NCBI GenBank assembly: GCA_037893225.1
Contig: JAZGUH010000774.1
Coordinates: 186,001-250,000, forward strand
Reading direction: 5' to 3'
Length of the DNA stretch: 64,000 nucleotides
DNA from: Hippasteria phrygiana
Lineage: Eukaryota; Echinodermata; Asteroidea; Valvatida; Goniasteridae
Shown: positions 32,947-44,075 of the stretch, piece by piece
Layout: each line of letters begins with the position of its first letter
How positions within the stretch are numbered: the stretch's first letter is position 1
The notes under the pieces: model-generated
Seen by the model: the letters and a program-made list of their open reading frames with translations, nothing else
Told to the model about the DNA's origin: nothing
The model's database searches: none
Made by a program: the position numbers and the translations under genes

Positions 32947-33059
32947 GCGTAGTGAAAGTAGGCACATTCAAATACACGTGCTGGCATGCCGTGCATTTAA
33001 CGATGTCTCTCACCGCTTGAGTGCCACACATTTGACCCATTTGATCCTTTGACCAAGAA

Positions 33060-35560
33060 ATATGAGCATAAATGTAAGTAAAATAGCTGCCCGTAATTGA
33101 AATCTATCGAAATGAAATATCAGTTCAGCTTTCAGAAAAGTGTAAAGTACCAAAAAACGCCATTTCAGTGAGACATTTTCAAGCATTCGGACGCCATTTT
33201 GTTGAAAATTTTCAGCAGAATGACGTCCAGAACCGTCTCTGCCCGGACGTCTGCGATTTGCCATCTTGCGTGCTGTCGGCTCTTCCCCAACCAAATTGAC
33301 ATGATGCACTTCTGTACTCATAATAAAGAAAGTGACAAGCACCAGCGCAGATGTGAGAACAGTACCATGTGGCGTGATGAAATTTAGTAACTACATGTAT
33401 ATGAAATACGGTAGTATTGCACATGCCTAAGTGATCGATGGGAGAGTGGACGTCACGTGAGAGGGTTTAACCAATAATAGGGAAAAGGAGTCGGATATTC
33501 ATACGACACCGGTACTCAATTAGATCTTATGAGGGCGTACGTATCGCCGTCTTGTAATTTTAGAACGAGCTCAGCGCAAGAAATCTGTGCAATGGCTGTA
33601 AACCTGATCCCACACCCCCAAGTTAACCTTCTTCCAAGCGCGAATCTTAAAAGGTACACCTTGCCTTGTAGGCACCCAATTGGGATACAAAAGCGTTTGT
33701 CCCAAAATTGCCATGCTTTGAAAGATCATTCAAAAGTAGAATATAATAATGTACACAACCACCCTGTGAAAATGCGCTATTTGTCTGAAAATCAGGCTGC
33801 GCCAATCTGAATGTCAGGATCGATGTCAGTGCTTCAGTTTTTCCTCATTTCTCCGTAACTATTAGTATTACACATTCGGGTAGATTTTTGTTTATACTTT
33901 TCAAGGCAATTTGTGCCTTCCTCAAAGTCCGACGTGCATAAAGTCGACAAAGAAACATTTTTTTCGTGTAGCGGTTTCTTCTTGGCGCACTGAACGCTCC
34001 GAGGCGCAAATTGTAAAAATAAACTAGGAATGAAAAAAAAAGGATTTTACACATCATTTTTCTATTTTTATTTGGTTACTTAGGCCTACAGAGAACAGAT
34101 CACGACTAGTATTAACCGTTTTCTATTAAGATTAAAGGTCATAACAAACCGACCCTATGAGGACAATTTAAGGGATATGAAGCATAATAGTTACCATGGA
34201 AACAAGGAGATAAGGAATTCACAAGATTCCGTTCGCAAGTAGAAAACGGCTCCAGATGCGTTCGAAAGCTTTCACATACTTGAAAATTAGTCCGCCAAGT
34301 TCTGGAGCTGTTGTTTTAAAAAAGAATTATACTGTAAACTGGACCACGTGACCAGCAAATTATTTCTTTTTGAGATCACAACAATTGCAAGTGACATTTC
34401 CCATCATCCTTGCCACATATAGTGTTCTTATTGTTTGTTTGGCCTTAATTGTACCAAATAATGATCCTACACACAAATGTATACAAGCGTGTCTTCAGTT
34501 TCATACTTTCAACCGTGCAGGAATAACCTAAAATGTTTAGACGTCAGTCGAGTCTAGACTGGTACTCAGTCCCTCCATTATTATCGTTCTGACTTCGAAT
34601 GCAGGGACCGGTAAAGCGGGTAACACATCACTTTTGACGGACATTTGTCGGGCTATTCCGACTGTGATCAGTCAATTATGGAAAGGGGCGGGGCTTTTAT
34701 GGATCGGTCTTTTTGCAGCCCGCTTATTTCAATCATTGAAGAGAAGATCCAAAGTTTGTTAAGAATAACATTTTCCGTCTGCAAGTTTGCAGGAAGGTTT
34801 CAAGTTAGCATGAGGTCAAATGTCAACAACATGATTTTACTTTTCGATTTAAAGACCCAGTAGAACGCTTTGAAAAAATGTGAAATTGTTGTCTCATTCT
34901 ACAGATATGTCAATATAGGGAGCAATACACAAAAATATGTTTTATTGTCCTTTTTATTTAAAAAACAAATGCAAATTGGCTCACTTTTGAAAATCCTATC
35001 GTCTGGAAAAGCGTACGTCATGGTGTGTAGTCCGATCGTTGCACTTAGTACAAGTTCATACATGAGTACGCGGTATTTACACAGAATACATGTTGAATTG
35101 ACTTCGTCTCTGTATCACATCATGTAAGCCTATATTCAATTCCAAATCTGAGTTTAGTATGGATGACTACACGCAATAGACCTTTATCATGCTGTTACCA
35201 TCTTTGTCTTGTTCCCTGTATGCCTTAGCAATTATGAATAGTGATTCCAATTATTGAATGAGGGTGCCAGACAATTTTTTCTTCCAGCCTCGGTTTGGTT
35301 ACATTGATTTTAATAGGAGAAAAACAAGATGGCTGTACCATGATAAAGGTCTATGACGTCAATGTCGACGGCAGCAGGGGGGGAACTTGGAGTAAGCGCG
35401 AAATTTGAATATTTAATTAGCATCTTTCTCGCGTCCGTTAATTAATAATGATGGATAGAAAATGACAATATTTAGCACGAATTTGGTTTCTTGTAATTCA
35501 TAATCAAGATACTAATCTTTTTTAGAGAATTAAACTTTGGTTATAGAAGGTCTTTAAGTT
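33060..35560. other. Gene-free stretch
   Basis: Short frames have no recognisable domain. The word aaaatgcgc(c/t)atttgtctgaaaat occurs near 33770 and 36640, indicating a shared repeat. Confidence 0.4.
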
Positions 35561-35576
35561 AATACTGTCCTCAATC

Positions 35577-38500
35577 CTATCCGTCCAAGTCTTTGACGAA
35601 TCGACGAAGCCATAATTTTGCTTCCTCTTCCTCAGTAAGGACTTCTCCTTCGTACAGGTGTTTCCACTTGTCAGGAATGATGATTCCTCTCCAGCGTGCT
35701 TTGTGAAAGGTTCGAAGCATCTGCAAAATGTTTTATTGACAATAGAGAAAAGATTGTTCCTGTCTTTACGCTATGGCGCATCCGGACACAGATTTAGATT
35801 TAGATTGATATTCAACATTATCAACTTAATAGAAAATACAAACAATCGACAATTTTAGAATCGAACATCTGCAGTGAGGAAAAAGAGGAAGAACAAAAAT
35901 TATATGGACCCCAAAATTGTACAGGTCATATATGAGTGGTGTTATTGAATCGTTTTTACTGATACCATCTGCGTACTATAATTGATTTAAAGAGAAATCA
36001 CAAGATGTTTGGTTTTGATGTAATTTTTCAGAAATGAATGGATTTGGTGGTTAGTATTTTGAAAAGCAAATACTGTAAACGTGACCTGTTTAAAGATTTG
36101 TGTGCATAGATGCTAGGAAAACAAAAACATTGCTGTTCTCGTAGTCTGGTTCCCTGACCCTACTTCAGACAAAACGGAGCAATTTATAGACGTCTGGGAA
36201 TTATCAGGTCGGGGAGCTAGACTATTTCCAACGACTGTCGGTCGAGCATCGCTGGAAATTGATATAAAAATTCCACTCTTCATGACAGCACACAAGGTGC
36301 CTTGATTTCACAGAAAGCTTGAGACTATTATTTTCCAACTATCAAGGTCTTTCAAAATAATGTAGTAGTTTTTTGGGATGTTTGCAAATGTTGTAAAATA
36401 CGTTTAAAGCAAAGTGTCCGAATCTTAATATGAGACCGGAATGTTATGCATTAAAAAAGAAAAGAAACTGGCTGCCTTCTTGTCTGCTTGCTTGCTTGCC
36501 TCCTATCTTTCGGCCTCAATGCATGCACGCTTTAAAGGAACACATTCCTTTCCAGGCGGAAACATCGTTCGTCCTACAATTATTGCTATGGTCATGGAAA
36601 GATTATTAAAAATGTTAACATAATACGACCATCCCTTAAAAATGCGCCATTTGTCTGAAAATTTAAACCATCGACGAAAAACTACGCGTGCTGCACCACT
36701 GGTTTCCAACGGTCCGACTTCGGTACCAAACTGGTATCCGATCCGACATGATTTTCTTCAGCGGTTTTTAGGCAAACGGTAGTTTCAGGGGATGGTCGTA
36801 TAAGTTATTGTATACTTTTTATGCTCTTTCCAACCATAGAAGTTTCAGGTTGAACACGTGTTGCCGAACTAGGCTACAAAATGGTTGTGTCCCTTTAACG
36901 TCCTTTCAGACAGATACCAGACGGCAGGTTTGTTTCCAAAATTGTGCGGCCTGATGCGCAGGAAACCACCGAATAAAACTTGCCAATTTGTTCTTACATT
37001 TGGAGCAATTAGCGGCACAAGCATCATGTAACAGTCATACTGAAGGCGGAGATAAAACCTCTCGTTGTCTCTAGTCAGAACGGTGAGGTGTATGTACCGA
37101 GCCTTGAGAATGTTCCTCGCGTAGCCTTCCACCATCTCATGCAGCTTTCTGCCCAAACCTTCCTTTCTTCTGGCTTTCTTTATGACCACTGAAAATGTCA
37201 CGAAAGTGAAGGTGTTGTAAGGTGTAAGTCCAGGATTTCCATCAGCCAAATAAAGAGCTTGATTGGCAATTAAAACATTTACCGCTGAAAATACGTTGAA
37301 ATCAGTGAGTGTGGAAAATCTAAAGATGAATATAACATTTCAACTTGATTTTCTCTACCAAACCACATTGGAAACTGACTAGGTTGGCCTTTATCATATT
37401 TCAGCGTACAGAAGGATATTGACAAGTCACCATAAACACAATGCTGTAAGAGCAGGGATCACACCCCAATTATAAGAGAGTCAGACAACCTGGAGAATCG
37501 GCAGTGTGGGAGTGGCTCAACAAGGATACAACTTTTTTTTTAAACCTTATATCATCATCATCACAATGCCCATTCCCACCATACGTAACCGATACGGTGG
37601 ACGCTAGACGGTAGACATCATGTATTTTTTTTACAAAGATAATACTCTCCGTGGTTATTTCCATTTTCAACCCGAATTTTTCTTTTTTTTAACAATACAA
37701 AAGTTATCACTTTTGAATGTGGCATCCAAGGAAAATAAAATCCGCAACGTTAAGTTATCAAATAATATAACTTAACAGAAGTATTGAATTATTTGCGGCC
37801 CGACAATAATTCAGTTCCTGAATTGTCGATGTTTGTGTTATAGGCGCGCAAGCAACCATGAATAAAAGCCTTTCTTTAAGGTTGCAGACGCCAAAAATGG
37901 AGGGGGGGGGGGGGGATAAGACATACAAACATTCGTATAAACTAAAAACAATTGTTGAAGAGCACGGGTATATGGTGTACTATTTACGACACACCGCTTT
38001 GACTCTTCCACACGCGACACGACTATACGTTGGACGGCACGACGGCTCCGTTGCATCGTGCCGTCGCGTCGTGCCCTGGCTTCTTTCCCATTACTTTTGT
38101 GCACATTCTGGCGTCGCGGGTCGCGCCTCGCGGGTCGCGCCTCGCGGGTCGCGCCTCGCGGGTCGCGCCTCGCGGGTCGCGCCTCGCGGGTCGCGCCTCG
38201 CGGGTCGCGCCTCGCGGGTCGCGCCTCGCGGGTCGCGCCTCGCGGGTCGCGCCTCGCGGGTCGCGCCTCGCGGGTCGCGCCTCGCGCCTCGCGCCTCGCG
38301 CCTCGCGGGTCGCGCCTCGCGGGTCGCGCCTCGCGGGTCGCGCCTCGCGGGTCGCGCCTCGCGGGTCGCGCCTCGCGCCTCGCGGGTCGCGCCTCGCGGG
38401 TCGCGCCTCGCGGGTCGCGCCTCGCGGGTCGCGCCTCGCGGGTCGCGCCTCGCGGGTCGCGCCTCGCGGGTCGCGCCTCGCGGGTCGCGCCTCGCGGGTC

Positions 38501-41500
38501 GCGCCTCGCGGGTCGCGCCTCGCGGGTCGCGCCTCGCGGGTCGCGCCTCGCGGGTCGCGCCTCGCGGGTCGCGCCTCGCCGCGCGTCGCGCGTCGCGTCG
38601 TGCTTCATGCGCAGTTGAAATACCGAACTGGCTCACAGAGGGTGTTTTGTTTCACGCAGATCCGGAGCGCGATCAGTGATCCGGAGCATCGAAAGCTGCT
38701 CCGGATCACGTTTTTAGTGATCCTGCTCGCGAGGTGTGTTCGCAAGATCCAAGATGGCGACGTGCGAGACGGACAGAGAAAAGTGAAGGTATTTTTTCGT
38801 AGATTTGAAGCATTTAACAAGCTATTGTGACAGTATTTACTCATAATTCTTTTACAGTGTATTTTTGTTATTACAGCTATGTACGATTTATTTACTTTTC
38901 TGCAAATACTAGATAGTTTATCAAAAAAATGGCCCTACAGAATCTGAAGCAGACGACATTGTCGTGTGATACAAATTCTCCCAGCATGCAACATATAGCG
39001 AGAGGGATTCGCGATCCTGTTTGTTTTCGTTCGGCTCTGGATCACCTCCCGATCCGTGTAAAACAAACAGGCCCAGAAAAACCCGCTAATATATTTAAAT
39101 TTATGCGCGCATGCGCTTGACCGCGCGATGAACAAAAGGCCTGAACTCTGTATTTGAAAAAGACGATTTTGCTAGAATTCTGTTAATTTTTTTTTTTTTA
39201 GGGGCCTACGCCTAAAGTTGCAAAACAGAAAAGCAGAAACCACATGTCGTATTTTGCCTATTAGTAAGAACAAAACAAAGTGGTTAAATGGCGCAACCAA
39301 CGGTGAGAAAGTGTGTCAGCCCCCCCCCCCCCCCCCCCCCCGCTTGTATTGTTTTTTTGGGGAGTCCCCTTTCTGGGCAAACTTCAGAACCCCCCCCCCC
39401 CCCCCCTCCCGTAACTTTGTTTTACGCACACGGCGTTTGATCTTGATGACTATTGTACCATTCGTGTTTTAAGCTGAATCAAATGTACAATTATTGTTAA
39501 GAATGTACTTGAGAAAGTTTTGGGAGAATACAATTTTCTCATAATATCAAAGTGCCTTTCTTTTGTTATGTGTGTTGAACTGATTACTGAATATTGTTTA
39601 TTGCCAAGAGCGCAGTCAAGAAGGGTTCATGCGTATACAGGGGCGGATCCAGGATTTTTTGCGGGGGGGGGGGGGGGGGGGGGGGGTGGCCGGGGTGGTT
39701 CTGAAATTTGCCCAGAAAGGTGACTCCAACAAAACAAGCGGGGAGGGGGGGTGACACACTTTTTCACCGTTGGTGGCGCCGTTTTGTTCTTACCAATAGG
39801 CAAAATAAGACATGTGGTTTCTGCTTTTCTGGTTTGCAACTTTAGGCGTAAGCCCCTAACAAAAACAAAATGGCCACAAGCAGGGGGGAGGGGGGGTGGG
39901 GGTTCGACCCCCCAAACCCCCCCCCCCCCCCCCCCCCTGGATCCGCGCCTGGTATAGCACAAAACCCTTGCCAGCATCTGAATAGTCTTGGTTCCAAGAC
40001 GTCCTTAGCGCGGTGCGACGTTCAGCGCGCAAGGCAGCGCCCTCTAGCTACACACAAACACACGCCAAGGCCAAATCGCTAAGAACGTCTTGGGATTCGC
40101 AAGGGAGCGCGCGCGACCTGCTTATGCATCTTTTAACAGGCGGGTCAAACGAATAATTGCGCTTGCGCACTGGAGGAAACTCATGTTTAAGTAATAACTT
40201 ACTAGTCAGTTAACGTTGTGAGCAGAGTGATTATGGACTGGCATGGCAAACAGGATTGAGAAATCTTCGAATTGTTCCAAAAATGTGTTCTGGAATATCA
40301 GACGTTATCTCCGCCAATTTCAGTCCCAGATGTTCAGCACGATGTAACTGATCAACGGCCAGAGCTTTCAAATCAATGGCACGACGACAATAATCAGCGC
40401 TTTCTCTTGTTTGCATTCGGTTACTTCGTTCATTCATGGAGGTAGGAAACACCTCAATGCTTCGTTCAAGAAATCAAAGACCAATGGAGCAGCTTGAAAA
40501 ATTACTCTTGCCAAATCCCATTGGTAAATTAACAAACAAATCGTGGCCACGTACAAATTGATGAATGGCACTGATCTGATGACTTTTTAGCTTTCCAAAG
40601 CCCAGTTTGTTTGCTGTAAAATCGATCGCTTGTCCACGCGGTCAGACATTTTCGCGAAATTTTCGCTTGCGAAATTCCTAAGACGGTCTTAGCGATTTGG
40701 CCTTGGCGTGTGTGTGTAGCGAGAGGGCGCTGTCGGCCGCGCTGTACGTCGCATCGCTAAGGACGTCTTGGAACCAAGACTAGCATCTGAACCACTGATC
40801 TCTATGTAAACTGGATAACACATCGGCTGTTCGAGTTGAGGCCATCGTCCGCCATATGTTATCACTCCCAATACAACAAGTTTTCCAACCTTGTCCCGAC
40901 GGTCTCCTTTCATCCTCGTTCTCCTTACATAGCGATCAGTGGTAAATTAGGAGTGGTAATATGGCGGGTGCTGGCTTCAGTTACATAACCAAGCACGACG
41001 CGACGCACGACGCGACCCGCACGACGCGAGCACGACGCGAGCACGACGCGACACACGACGCGACACACGACGCGACACACGACGCGACGCACGACGCGAC
41101 GCACGACGGTGCGACGCGATGGGCGACGGAAGGGGCGACGTTGACGAAAGAAAACCTGCAAGCTGGAAAAAAAACGACGCGACGGCACGACGCGATGTAC
41201 GACGCGACGCCAGAATGTGCACAAAAGTAATGGGAAAGACGGCACGATGCAACGGAGCCGTCGTGCCGTCGCGTCGTATAGTCGTGTCGCGTGTGGAAGA
41301 GGTAAAGCGGTGTGTCGTAAATAGTACACCATACGGGTAAGATATCCTTCTGGGCTTGGGACGATATCCTGCGGAGAGGGAGACTATATCCTAACTGTCC
41401 GGAGAACGAATATCCCGAGAATGCTTAAAATTTTATATGCCATGGCGAAAGTGTTTCCAGGGGGACAGAAATGATACTACACCAGGTAAGGGAATGTTCT

Positions 41501-42514
41501 AACCATATGCCCTCCGGAAGCATTCAAACCCTTCAAAATCCTTCAAAATATGACTGTAGATCTCATGCAGTACAGTTTTACCTGACTCGATGTACACCCG
41601 GTTTTCAGTTTCTGGACTGATGCCAGTTATTCGCACGTGACCAAGAACTTCCTTGTAAGCGCTTTCTCGTGACTCTGTCAATACCAATGAGCAGGGCAGA
41701 CCCTCACACTCGGCCGTTTCAATCTTTCTCAGTCTTAGAATAGTGAACAAAAAGAACATGAATGTCAGAAAAAAACACAGCCTTCTTTTAAGGTCCAACC
41801 CCTCTAATTCCTCGACCCCGGTGTCAGTAATTAAGCGCTGTGGCCTCGTGGCTTAGCGTATCGAACTCAAGATCTCGGTGATATACTGCAGATTGTGGGT
41901 TCGAGACCAGCTGGGGGTCATGGTGCTTGTGTCCTTGGGCAAGGCACTTTGTCACAAGTTGCTTCTCTCCACCCAGGAGTAAATGGGTACATGTGAGGGC
42001 AGTGATGGTTATGTGTTTGATTAGCCCGTGTGCGCTTAAAATAGCAGCCGGGGCTGTATACTTCCCAGGGAGCTGGGAAGGTTTCAGGAATGATTAATGG
42101 GCCCGATGACCAGGGGTAATAATACAGCGCTGTGAGCACTGTGGTCTTGGTGGATACGTGCGCTTTACAAATGTCCATTATTATTATTATTATATTCATT
42201 ATTATTATTATTATTAGTTTGAAATGCTTTAAAACTGCATAATCACAATGATGTGCATGCTTAAGAATGTGACTTTTGGTTGTGAAATAATAGAACTTCA
42301 TTACTGAAATCGATGGACAATTTCGATCTTATCTTATTTCTTGGGGATTCCCACAAACCACATACCAGCAAGTCTAGCCGGGTTTGGGCATATATCACAG
42401 AAACATTTGGCATTACCTCTCAGCAAAACAATCAGGCCATTCCTCTTTTACAAGCTCGATGGTTTCGTTGATCAACTCTGGGTTGGAATGAAGAGGTTCC
42501 AAAGTATACGCCAT
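35577..42514 (-). CDS. NAA80-like GNAT N-acetyltransferase, copy 2 (four exons, about 194 residues)
   Basis: Exons on the minus strand: 42417-42514, 41582-41733, 36998-37188 and 35577-35720, all with GT-AG borders and matching phases, 585 bp including the stop. Known family: GNAT enzymes transfer acetyl from acetyl-CoA to an amine, and NAA80 acetylates the acidic N-terminus of actin in the cytosol. Seen: residues 3-33 YTLEPLHSNPEL to EEWPDCFAER; 44-83 with LPCSLVLTE and VLGHVRITG (beta strands); 91-96 RKEGLG, the acetyl-CoA loop R-x-x-G-x-G; then YIHLTVLTRDNERFYLRLQY, matching the LTTHD..FY.HLGY region of NAA80. The poly-proline loop of vertebrate NAA80 is absent. Exon 4 ends EEEEAKLWLRRFVKDLDG. 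If the donor at 36997 is skipped, exon 3 reads on to a stop at 36869, giving 189 residues. MAY is chosen as start because it is shared with copy 1. Family name is by recalled similarity. Confidence 0.75.
36142..36224. repeat. 83-bp inverted-repeat fragment of the TAGTCTGGTTCC family
   Basis: tagtctggttccctgacc at the left and ggtcggggagctagacta at the right form imperfect terminal repeats. No target duplication is visible. It lies in intron 3 of NAA80-like copy 2. Confidence 0.5.
37855..38640 (+). repeat. Dispersed repeat carrying a GC minisatellite
   Basis: The flank 37855-38110 (gcaaccatgaataaaag, G tract, gttgaagagcac, cgacacaccgctttgac, cgtcgtgccgtc-like words) recurs inverted at 41210-41340 and in part at 230-365. 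The interior is the array at 38114-38580. Several frames stay open throughout, on both strands, which argues against coding. Confidence 0.7.
38114..38580 (+). repeat. 14-bp minisatellite GCGGGTCGCGCCTC, about 33 units
   Basis: The unit cgcgggtcgcgcctc(minus one) repeats with few changes, only occasional collapsed units cgcgcctcgcgcctcgcg near 38281 and 38370. It is nearly pure C/G/T on one strand and very CpG-dense. It lies in intron 2 of NAA80-like copy 2. Confidence 0.95.
38750..38800 (+). promoter_or_regulatory. CCAAGATGGCGAC motif, possible YY1-type site
   Basis: tccaagatggcgacgtgcga contains a good YY1-like core, as at 20674 and 30746. ATG in this word opens only a ten-codon frame. Weak evidence of function. 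Confidence 0.2.
39195..39420 (-). mobile_element. Partial MITE, inverted relative of 39638-39951
   Basis: gcctacgcctaaagttgc, cagaaaagcagaaaccacat and cgtattttgcctatta are the reverse complement of the interior of 39638-39951. It includes two C runs (about 39319-39341 and 39391-39406). The two copies form a large inverted repeat in intron 2. Confidence 0.7.
39638..39951 (+). mobile_element. MITE with CAGGGGCGGATCCAGG ends and G/C tracts
   Basis: caggggcggatccagg at the left and cctggatccgcgcctg at the right are inverted repeats. A G run of about 23 follows the left end and a C run of about 20 precedes the right end, so the two homopolymers are complementary. A 5-bp direct repeat gtata flanks it. 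Confidence 0.75.
39983..40782 (-). mobile_element. 800-bp Mutator-like element with ~120-bp terminal repeats, carrying RecQ-like helicase pieces
   Basis: The left end tagtcttggttccaagacg and its ~120-bp continuation (ccttagcg, gcgccctctagctacacac, acgccaaggccaaatcgcta, acgtctt) are mirrored at 40665-40782. The 9-bp repeat gcatctgaa flanks both sides (39974-39982, 40783-40791). The interior carries the helicase fragment at 40231-40640. A non-autonomous TIR element carrying gene pieces resembles a Pack-MULE. It sits in intron 2 of NAA80-like copy 2. Confidence 0.75.
40231..40640 (-). pseudogene. RecQ-like DEAD helicase fragment
   Basis: On the minus strand LKSHQISAIHQFVRGHDLFV and LPMGFGKS are readable: the RecQ Q-box/helix pattern and Walker A (PTGxGKS in active enzymes, PMGFGKS here). 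One extra base after GKS shifts the frame to IFQAAPLVFDFLNEALR, the next RecQ segment. The following frame MNERSNRMQTRESADYC and GLKLAEITSDIPEHIF has no DEAD box or later motifs. It is a captured, broken fragment, without helicase activity. Confidence 0.6.
40990..41340 (-). repeat. Minisatellite of acgacgcgac units within an inverted copy of the 37855 repeat
   Basis: About 120 bp of acgacgcgac(ac) units (40993-41110) plus degenerate units to 41215, then a flank that is the reverse complement of 37970-38110 (aagtaatgggaaagac, gcaacggagccgtcgtg, gtgtcgtaaatagtacacca). The core unit differs from the one at 38114, although the flanks match. Confidence 0.75.
41834..42217 (+). mobile_element. tRNA-derived SINE
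   Basis: tggcctcgtggcttagcgta carries an A box and gggttcgagacc (41897-41908) a B box with tRNA-like spacing. The body includes ttgggcaaggcacttt and ctccacccaggagtaaatgg, found in widespread SINE2-type elements of marine animals, then ggatacgtgcgctttacaaa, and an (att)n tail. It is absent from the paralogous intron at 10940-11130, so it inserted after the gene duplication or was lost there. Confidence 0.85.
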
Positions 42515-42700
42515 CTTCTCATTCGGTTCGTGGCTCAGCAACTGTGTCACTTTGAGCTGTGATATATCAGTGAAGAAAATATTTTGACGGGCTATAGACG
42601 TCAAATTATTCTAGTTAATGGTAGGCCTACACGCATGTAACTGTACACACCCATGACGTAGGCCAGCTGATGTAAATGCACGTTGATTTTATGACCTTAA
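42515..42700 (-). promoter_or_regulatory. Truncated upstream region of NAA80-like copy 2
   Basis: Only about 186 bp separate the start codon of copy 2 from the piggyBac end. The segment is similar to 14165-14390 upstream of copy 1. Any more distal promoter elements now lie beyond 47100. Confidence 0.4.
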
Positions 42701-43951
42701 CCCTTTCAATACCAAGGCATATTTTGTGACTGTGCTCTGGATACCACACTCATGTACATGACATGTCCAGTTCTTTACCAGACACTTTTGGCCAAGTTTT
42801 AGTGTATAGCGCCCTCACAAGGCAATGTAATGAAAGGCTAGTGTTGTGGAATCCTGAGGTTCATTGAGAAACAGCACCCCAACCTAACTAATTGAATGAG
42901 AACTAAAATATTGCTCTTTGAAAAGAGATTTATTTTGAGGGGTGGTTCATAAATCCCCAACTCTCAAGGATTGTTGTGATAATTGCACAAACTTGAACAA
43001 ATTAGTAACGTTTGGATGCAGTTAAGAGGGCATTTCTCAAACTTGGGCTCGGGCTTCACGTAATTTTGTCCCCAGATTAGGCAAGATCTTGAATAGTTTT
43101 GGCTACATGTACATGTACAAATGTATGTAAACGTTTGATGTTTTTAATGCAAGCAACAAGCAACATTTATTTCCTCTTCATGGTAATTCACAACAGATAT
43201 AAAAGAATACAAATAAGAAAATCAAGTCAAGAAGATCTTATAGAGGCAAAACCTAAAAAGCGACAGCTTGTGTAAGGCATACCAGACATAACAAAACACA
43301 TTAAAAAAAAAAAGTAAAGATTTAGAAACATAAGTTATACAGTGTACACAAAGCAACTATAATACGCGTCGCTAGCGCTGATTTGACCAGCAATGAAAAT
43401 CTATGCAATGTGTCAAATCGAGCTAACTCCCTATAGCTGCCCATCTCCGTTACAAGCCATGAACAAAATTGTGAAAAAATAATCTTTTAGAATGTCAATG
43501 TATTACGGATCTGACAAATTCGAAGGGTCGATCAGAGTTCAGGAGACTGCAAAAATACAGGTCTACCTAGACAAGTACATGTAAACAAAATAGTGTGCAT
43601 TTAAGGTTTTTTTCCAATTTTCACTCGAATTGGTAATTTTTTAAGGAAACGGTTGTTTAGGAAGATTATTTATTCATGATTATTTTGGTACCTTCCCCAT
43701 TTATTATAATTATTAGTTGCAATTTTGCGTCGATCGTAAGATGTGTAATTTCTGATCAATGTTTTGCGTGCACAGGCAGGCGCAACATTGTGGAATTATG
43801 AACTACATGTATGCTCAATTGTTAACCTCGCTGACCAATTATTTTGACTTCCTAGCTTTGTGATTTTTAGCATGCTTCGCACGATGGTCAATGCTGAATC
43901 AATTTTCAGCGGGTGCTGTGCACCAATGCAGGGTATAAATGCTGTGTATGC

Positions 43952-44042
43952 AGCTCCCCCCCCCCCCCCCCCCCCCCCCCGATTCAATGTTGGGTTGGCA
44001 GTGTGCACCGTCACTCCAACATTGAAATGGGGGGGGGGGGGG
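43952..44042. repeat. C-tract / G-tract hairpin near the transposase stop
   Basis: A C run (about 43953-43980), attcaatgttgg, a 25-nt spacer, ccaacattgaaat and a G run of about 14 form a long hairpin. It lies 34 bp beyond the transposase stop codon, in its 3' untranslated region, and could affect RNA 3' structure or be a small MITE. Confidence 0.7.
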
Positions 44043-44075
44043 GACCGCAATAAAACCTACTCGGGCGAATGCTTA

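Noticed and set aside
33529..33810. 93-codon open frame
   Set aside because: No domain, no splice context and ordinary composition; consistent with chance.
37838..38830. Open frames of 180-270 codons on both strands with Arg/Ala-Pro-rich repeats
   Set aside because: They are translations of the 14-bp minisatellite; multiple frames on both strands are open at once, with no domain or start context.
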